NCBI GenBank assembly: GCA_903820735.1
Contig: CAIJIZ010000711.1
Location: 1 to 38,328, forward strand
Reading direction: 5' to 3'
DNA length: 38,328 nucleotides
DNA from: an uncultured Pirellula sp.
GTDB lineage: Bacteria; Planctomycetota; Planctomycetia; Pirellulales; Pirellulaceae
A model generated the notes under the pieces. The model was not told the DNA's origin and ran no database searches. It saw only the letters and a program-made list of their open reading frames with translations. Shown one piece after another: positions 34,131 to 38,328 of this stretch (position 1 is the first letter of the stretch; the number at the start of each line of letters is the position of its first letter). The position numbers were made by a program, and so were the translations under genes.

Positions 34131-37076
34131 CTAAGCAAAGTCCAATGGAGATCGCCACACGTCGCGCAACGCACTCCACGAAACATCGATCAATGTTCTC
34201 TCATCGGAACGAATCGTTACATTCGTGCCACCGCTGACCTGTCCGATACACGCACAAGGCAACTCACTGAAAATCGATTCGAATTCCGCACACTTGTCTT
34301 CTCGTACCTCCACCAACAAGCGACTGTTGGATTCCGAAAACAACGCTGTGCTGGCATCGACGAAATTGCTTGATCGCATCTGAGTAATATCCAAATCGAC
34401 TCCAAGCTCGCCAGCGAATGCCATCTCCGAAGCGGCTACTGCTAAACCACCTTCGCTAAGGTCATGGCATGCCAACACAAACTTGGATTCAATCGCTCGA
34501 TGCATGGCTTGGTAACAACGCATCGCGACCACCGCGTCCACCTTCGGAACCGCACCTCCAGCTTTACCCAACAGCATCGCCGCATAAGATCCACCGAGCT
34601 CGTTTCGGGTGACCCCGACCAAGTACAACCGGCTACCCTTACGCTTCAAATCCATCGTCACCGCATCGCTTGCCCGGTCAATCTGACCCATCGCGCTGAT
34701 TAGCAACGAACAAGGTATCGCGATCGACTGCTTGTTCCCCTGCGGGTCAAACCAAGTGAACTCGTTATTCAAGCTGTCTTTACCGCTGATAAAAGGGGTC
34801 TTCCAAGCGATCGCGAGATCGTAACAAGCGATCGCAGCCCGAACCAAAGTCCCCAAGGTTTCAGGACGGTCCGTGTTCCCCCAACAGAAATTATCCAAGA
34901 TCGCCAGCCGATCAGGTCGAGCCCCGACGCACACCGCATTGCGCACCGCTTCGTCAATGGCACTCGTGGCCATGTGATAAGGATCCAAATCCCCATAACG
35001 TGGATTCATTCCACACGAAAGCACAATCGCTCGCTGCGATTGCAACTTCGGACGCACAACCGCCGCATCGCTGGGCCCCATGCACGAAGGACCCACCAAC
35101 GGCTTAACCACGCTGCCACCCTGCACTTCATGATCGTACTGACGAATGATCCAGTGCTTGCTCGCTATCGAAGGATGACCCAAGATGCCCTTGAGCAAAC
35201 CTTCGCTGTGGATCTGATCTAGCGAACCGAGCTGGCAATCTAACTCCTCTTTCGGCTCATACACCGCCTTGCGAACCACCGGTGGCCTGCCACCATGGAG
35301 AAACTCCATCGATATCAAACCGACTTGCTCGTCGCGGTACATCAACCGTAAATCGCCAGTCGCGACAAACTTACCGATGACTGCTAACTCGACGTCTTCC
35401 TTCTTGCAGATTGCCCCAAGCCGCTCTAAGTGCTCGGGTGGAACTGCTAACACCATCCGCTCTTGGGATTCACTGATCCAGATCTCGGTGTAACTCAAGC
35501 CCTCGTACTTCAATGGGGCGCGATCAAGCCACACTTCGGCGCCGAGCTCTTCTCCCATCTCGCCAACAGCACTGCTAAAGCCACCTGCTCCGCAATCTGT
35601 TACAGCATGATAAAGCCCCTCATCGCGAGCTTGCAAAATCACCTCTTGAACCATCTTTTCGGTGATCGCATTCCCAATCTGAACCGCACCACCAGAAATC
35701 GATTCGCTCTCGTGAGTCAACTCCACCGAACTAAAAGTCGCTCCGTGGATACCATCACGACCCGTTCGCCCACCCAACGCCACAATCCAATCTCCAACCT
35801 GTGGCTGCTTCTCTACCTTGTCTACCGGCAACAACCCGGCATTCCCGCAATACACAAGGGGGTTTCCCAAGTAGCGGTCATCGAAATACACCGCTCCATT
35901 GATGGTCGGAATCCCCATCCGGTTTCCGTAATCTCGCACCCCAGAGACAACCCCATTCATCACCCGTCGCGGATGCAACACCCCCGGAGGTAACTTCTCC
36001 GGCGGATAATTCGGAGACGCAAAACAAAAGACATCCGAAGAACATATCGGCTTGGCACCAAGACCAGTTCCAAGCGGATCTCGGATCACACCCCCAAGCC
36101 CTGTATTCGCTCCCCCATAAGGCTCCAACGCCGATGGGTGATTGTGCGTCTCGACCTTGAAGACCACGTGATGCTCGTCGTCAAAAGTCACAACCCCAGC
36201 GTTGTCTTTGAAGACGCTCACACACCAATCTTCTTTACCCAACTCTTCGCGGATCTTCTTCGTCGCAGCAAAGATCGTCTCTTTGAGCATGCTCGTATAG
36301 TTTCGAACTCCCTGCTCGTCGCGATACTCAATGCGTCCCCCAAGCGTCTTATGAGAACAATGCTCACTCCACGTTTGAGCAATCGTCTCTAACTCGATAT
36401 CCGTAGGATCTCGACCCAACTCACGGTAGTACTTCTGGATTGTTTGCATCTCCGGAAGTGTAAAATACAACTGCCCCTCTTTGCTTAACTTCAACAACGC
36501 TTCGTCGCTGAGCCCATCAAGCCGAACAGAGGTCAAACGAAAAGCATAGGGAGCCCCGAGCGATAAACTCTCTGTCTGCAATGGGCCGATGACTACTTGC
36601 TCAATCGAATCATTCGATAAAACTCGCTTGGCTAACCGCTCGATCGTCGCCCCATCGACTCCTCTCGCATCGCCGCTCTGATCGCTAATCCAGTATTTGC
36701 GGAACGTCCGAACAGCCTCGACATCGCAACCCAACCCACCAAACATCCCAAGGGTGCTCTGCGCGACCGGATCCATCACACCTGGCTTGTAAAGCACATG
36801 AAGCAATTTGCCCGAATGATCTCGCCCGGAATCCAAAAGACTCGCATCCCCAACCTTGGCAACTACCACCCGCTGAGCAATCGGATCGGCAAGATACTCC
36901 CTAGCCCAAAGGCTAGCGGACTTCGCGTCGCAACGCGATTGAATCAAAAATCCTTGAACTCCAGCGACCCGCAATCCATCTGCGATCCCTAATTCCCGTG
37001 CAGCAACTTCCGCATGAGACCCTAACGTATCCGGCTGACCCTTAGCCGGATGTATGTCGACTTGCCACAGATTCAC
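34131..37076 (-). CDS. purL: Phosphoribosylformylglycinamidine synthase, PurS-PurL fusion
   Basis: ATP-dependent enzyme converting FGAR to FGAM in purine synthesis. The 981-residue protein has an N-terminal PurS-like domain (VNLWQVDIHPAKGQPD..., residues 1-80), an inserted region, and the PurL core. The core starts with LPEMQTIQKYYRELGRDPTD and the EHCSHK signature at 238-243. AIRS domain pairs follow: DNAGVVTFDDEHHVVFKVET, HNHPSALEPYGGA, and later LIDVSWSAL. There is no C-terminal glutaminase domain, so a separate PurQ is expected. I chose the GTG at 37076 (VNLWQVDIHP) because it matches the family start; the ATG at 37166 would overlap tyrA by 125 bp. The retained overlap with tyrA is 35 bp. 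Confidence 0.93.
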   Translation of the reverse strand: MNLWQVDIHPAKGQPDTLGSHAEVAARELGIADGLRVAGVQGFLIQSRCDAKSASLWAREYLADPIAQRVVVAKVGDASLLDSGRDHSGKLLHVLYKPGVMDPVAQSTLGMFGGLGCDVEAVRTFRKYWISDQSGDARGVDGATIERLAKRVLSNDSIEQVVIGPLQTESLSLGAPYAFRLTSVRLDGLSDEALLKLSKEGQLYFTLPEMQTIQKYYRELGRDPTDIELETIAQTWSEHCSHKTLGGRIEYRDEQGVRNYTSMLKETIFAATKKIREELGKEDWCVSVFKDNAGVVTFDDEHHVVFKVETHNHPSALEPYGGANTGLGGVIRDPLGTGLGAKPICSSDVFCFASPNYPPEKLPPGVLHPRRVMNGVVSGVRDYGNRMGIPTINGAVYFDDRYLGNPLVYCGNAGLLPVDKVEKQPQVGDWIVALGGRTGRDGIHGATFSSVELTHESESISGGAVQIGNAITEKMVQEVILQARDEGLYHAVTDCGAGGFSSAVGEMGEELGAEVWLDRAPLKYEGLSYTEIWISESQERMVLAVPPEHLERLGAICKKEDVELAVIGKFVATGDLRLMYRDEQVGLISMEFLHGGRPPVVRKAVYEPKEELDCQLGSLDQIHSEGLLKGILGHPSIASKHWIIRQYDHEVQGGSVVKPLVGPSCMGPSDAAVVRPKLQSQRAIVLSCGMNPRYGDLDPYHMATSAIDEAVRNAVCVGARPDRLAILDNFCWGNTDRPETLGTLVRAAIACYDLAIAWKTPFISGKDSLNNEFTWFDPQGNKQSIAIPCSLLISAMGQIDRASDAVTMDLKRKGSRLYLVGVTRNELGGSYAAMLLGKAGGAVPKVDAVVAMRCYQAMHRAIESKFVLACHDLSEGGLAVAASEMAFAGELGVDLDITQMRSSNFVDASTALFSESNSRLLVEVREDKCAEFESIFSELPCACIGQVSGGTNVTIRSDERTLIDVSWSALRDVWRSPLDFA

Positions 37077-37896
37077 GTGTTGTTTTTCCCGCTTGTAGAA
37101 GTTCCTCGACGCGATCGAAGTCTGATCGCTCCAATGCGTCGATCCATGATTCACAGATTGTCGCAAACTTCTTCATCGCGTGTAGGGCCGGTCCGTGGTT
37201 TTCTTCCAGGATCTGTCGCCATAACTGCGGATTGCTCCCGGCGATCCGCGTCGAGTCCATCCACCCCTTCCCAACGAATTGAAGCAATTCATGAGGCGTG
37301 CTAATCGAGAGGGCCGAAGCCACCATATGAGGTAGATGACTCGAAATTGCTAACGCTTGATCGTGCGCCTCAGGATCAAGAAGACTGATTTTCGAGCCCA
37401 TCGACTCCCAAAAACCGACCATTCGGTTCAAAAGCTCCGGGCAAGTCGCCGATGTTGGGGTTAAAACGACCATGGCGCTGTCAAGCAACGTCCCGACCGC
37501 ATGCTCCACCCCTGAATGATGCCCGCCTGCTATCGGATGACTCCCCAAAAACTGCTTGTCCGAAAGCCTGCCTGCCGCAGCCCGCACAATCGTCTGCTTC
37601 GTACTCCCCACATCTGTCAACATCGCGTCGGGCTTCGCCACCTGCGCTGCGGTCTCCAAAGCCCCGACAATCGACTGAATCGGAACGCAAGCGATCACCA
37701 AATCGGCGTCCTTGGCTCCCACCAAAATATCGTCGGTCGCTTCATCGATCGCACCACGCCGAATAGCTGTATCAAGCTTCGATATCGTTCGGCCAACTCC
37801 AACCACTCGCTGAGCAAGCCTCTTGCGATGAAGTGCTAAACCGATGGACCCCCCCAATAACCCAACACCAATAATACAAACACGTTCAAAAGCCAT
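37042..37896 (-). CDS. tyrA: Prephenate dehydrogenase
   Basis: NAD-dependent prephenate dehydrogenase of tyrosine synthesis, 284 residues from the ATG at 37896. The NAD-binding Rossmann motif is VCIIGVGLLGGSIGLAL near the N-terminus. MLTDVGSTKQTIV and FLGSHPIAGGHHSGVEHA, the latter carrying conserved His and Gly residues at the active site, are clear. The C-terminal helical region (HDQALAISSHLPHMVASAL) is typical. There is no ACT or chorismate mutase domain. The frame extends upstream to 37941 through a GTG, but the ATG at 37896 puts the Rossmann motif at the usual position. It lies between proC and purL, overlapping purL by 35 bp. Confidence 0.92.
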   Translation of the reverse strand: MAFERVCIIGVGLLGGSIGLALHRKRLAQRVVGVGRTISKLDTAIRRGAIDEATDDILVGAKDADLVIACVPIQSIVGALETAAQVAKPDAMLTDVGSTKQTIVRAAAGRLSDKQFLGSHPIAGGHHSGVEHAVGTLLDSAMVVLTPTSATCPELLNRMVGFWESMGSKISLLDPEAHDQALAISSHLPHMVASALSISTPHELLQFVGKGWMDSTRIAGSNPQLWRQILEENHGPALHAMKKFATICESWIDALERSDFDRVEELLQAGKTTRESVASRHTSG

Positions 37897-37988
37897 GAGG
37901 AAGTGGTGTGGTGGATTCGGGGGATTTTTCAGAGGACCCACAGCCAGGGCTACCGGCCGCGATAGGGAATCTATAGTGTACTAGAACT

Positions 37989-38328
37989 TTATGAATTGCG
38001 TACCGCAGATGCCAATTCTTTCGAACGATTCGTCGCAGCCAGAACCGCTTCGATGAAACTCGAACGCACCCCTCCCTTTTCCAGTACTTTCAATGCTTCA
38101 ATCGTCGTCCCCGCCGGACTGGTTACCTGCTCTCGTAACACCGCTGGATGTACTCCCGTCTGCTGAACCATCGTCGCTGCACCCAATACCGTCTGAGTCG
38201 CTAATTGCAGGGAAACCTCACGGGACAACCCCGCCGCCACCCCCCCATCACTCAACGCCTCGATCAATAGCAATACATACGCCGGCCCCGAACCGGACAC
38301 CCCTGTGACCGCATGCAACTGCTCGTCA
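37989..38328 (-). CDS. proC: Pyrroline-5-carboxylate reductase, C-terminal part (partial)
   Basis: The C-terminal part of ProC, which makes proline from pyrroline-5-carboxylate with NADPH. The gene enters from the right edge, so its N-terminal Rossmann domain is outside the window. The visible 113 residues contain the dimerisation domain: [40 protein letters not shown], and the signature [20 protein letters not shown], followed by [15 protein letters not shown]. It lies 92 bp upstream of tyrA on the same strand, and the two are probably cotranscribed. Confidence 0.95.
   Translation of the reverse strand, partial: DEQLHAVTGVSGSGPAYVLLLIEALSDGGVAAGLSREVSLQLATQTVLGAATMVQQTGVHPAVLREQVTSPAGTTIEALKVLEKGGVRSSFIEAVLAATNRSKELASAVRNS

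Overview
The window looks like a chromosomal segment of a planctomycete, most likely close to the Pirellulaceae. The evidence is a DUF1559 protein with a prepilin-type N-terminus and C-terminal H-x9-DG motif, the remnant of a PSCyt1-type (DUF1549/DUF1553) gene, a sigma-70 region-2-only protein, a large integrin-like (FG-GAP) TPR protein, a PurS-PurL fusion, and a mosaic of housekeeping genes scattered among secreted proteins. I could run no database search, so family names rest on motifs recognised by eye.

Layout. 1-365: repeat-derived intergenic DNA. 366-1888 (+): a tandem DUF3467 protein and Maf. 1986-6105 (-): a sugar ABC importer operon (binding protein, ATPase, permease). 6106-7075: a decayed PSCyt1 gene run into a tandem array of 111-114 bp repeats. 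7076-10264 (-): HAD phosphatase, DUF1559 protein, M48 lipoprotein protease. 10427-11722 (+): sialidase-family protein, then tRNA-Arg(CCG) on the minus strand. 12145-13251 (+): HAF-repeat protein. 13313-14772 (-): two coupled conserved genes, divergent from purB and a lipase-like hydrolase (14864-17463, +). 17669-19690 (+): diheme peroxidase, converging on nusB and a CrtI-like oxidoreductase (-) across a strong hairpin. Then tRNA-Leu(CAG), a PPIase-like protein (-), rsmD (+), a second repeat cluster (24211-24676), a 7Fe ferredoxin (-), and a plus-strand run: region-2-only sigma, site-2 protease, small membrane protein, 1292-aa FG-GAP protein, and a uroporphyrinogen methyltransferase/synthase fusion. 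The right end (-) is proC, tyrA, purL and an SRPBCC/GyrI-like protein.

The most striking observation is the sugar-binding protein at 4885-6105. Its two halves appear in the reverse of the family order, which is a circular permutation, yet it keeps a lipoprotein signal peptide and a stop-start overlap with the downstream ATPase gene. Its partner permease carries an extra domain of about 90 residues not expected in RbsC-type permeases. The second structural theme is a dispersed repeat with a shared core of roughly 60 bp, found at three loci with two different tails and small hairpins. One array sits exactly where a PSCyt1 gene is cut off.

Housekeeping functions are purine synthesis (purB, purL), aromatic and proline synthesis (tyrA, proC), tetrapyrrole synthesis, rRNA modification (rsmD) and transcription (nusB). 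Most other genes encode exported or membrane proteins.
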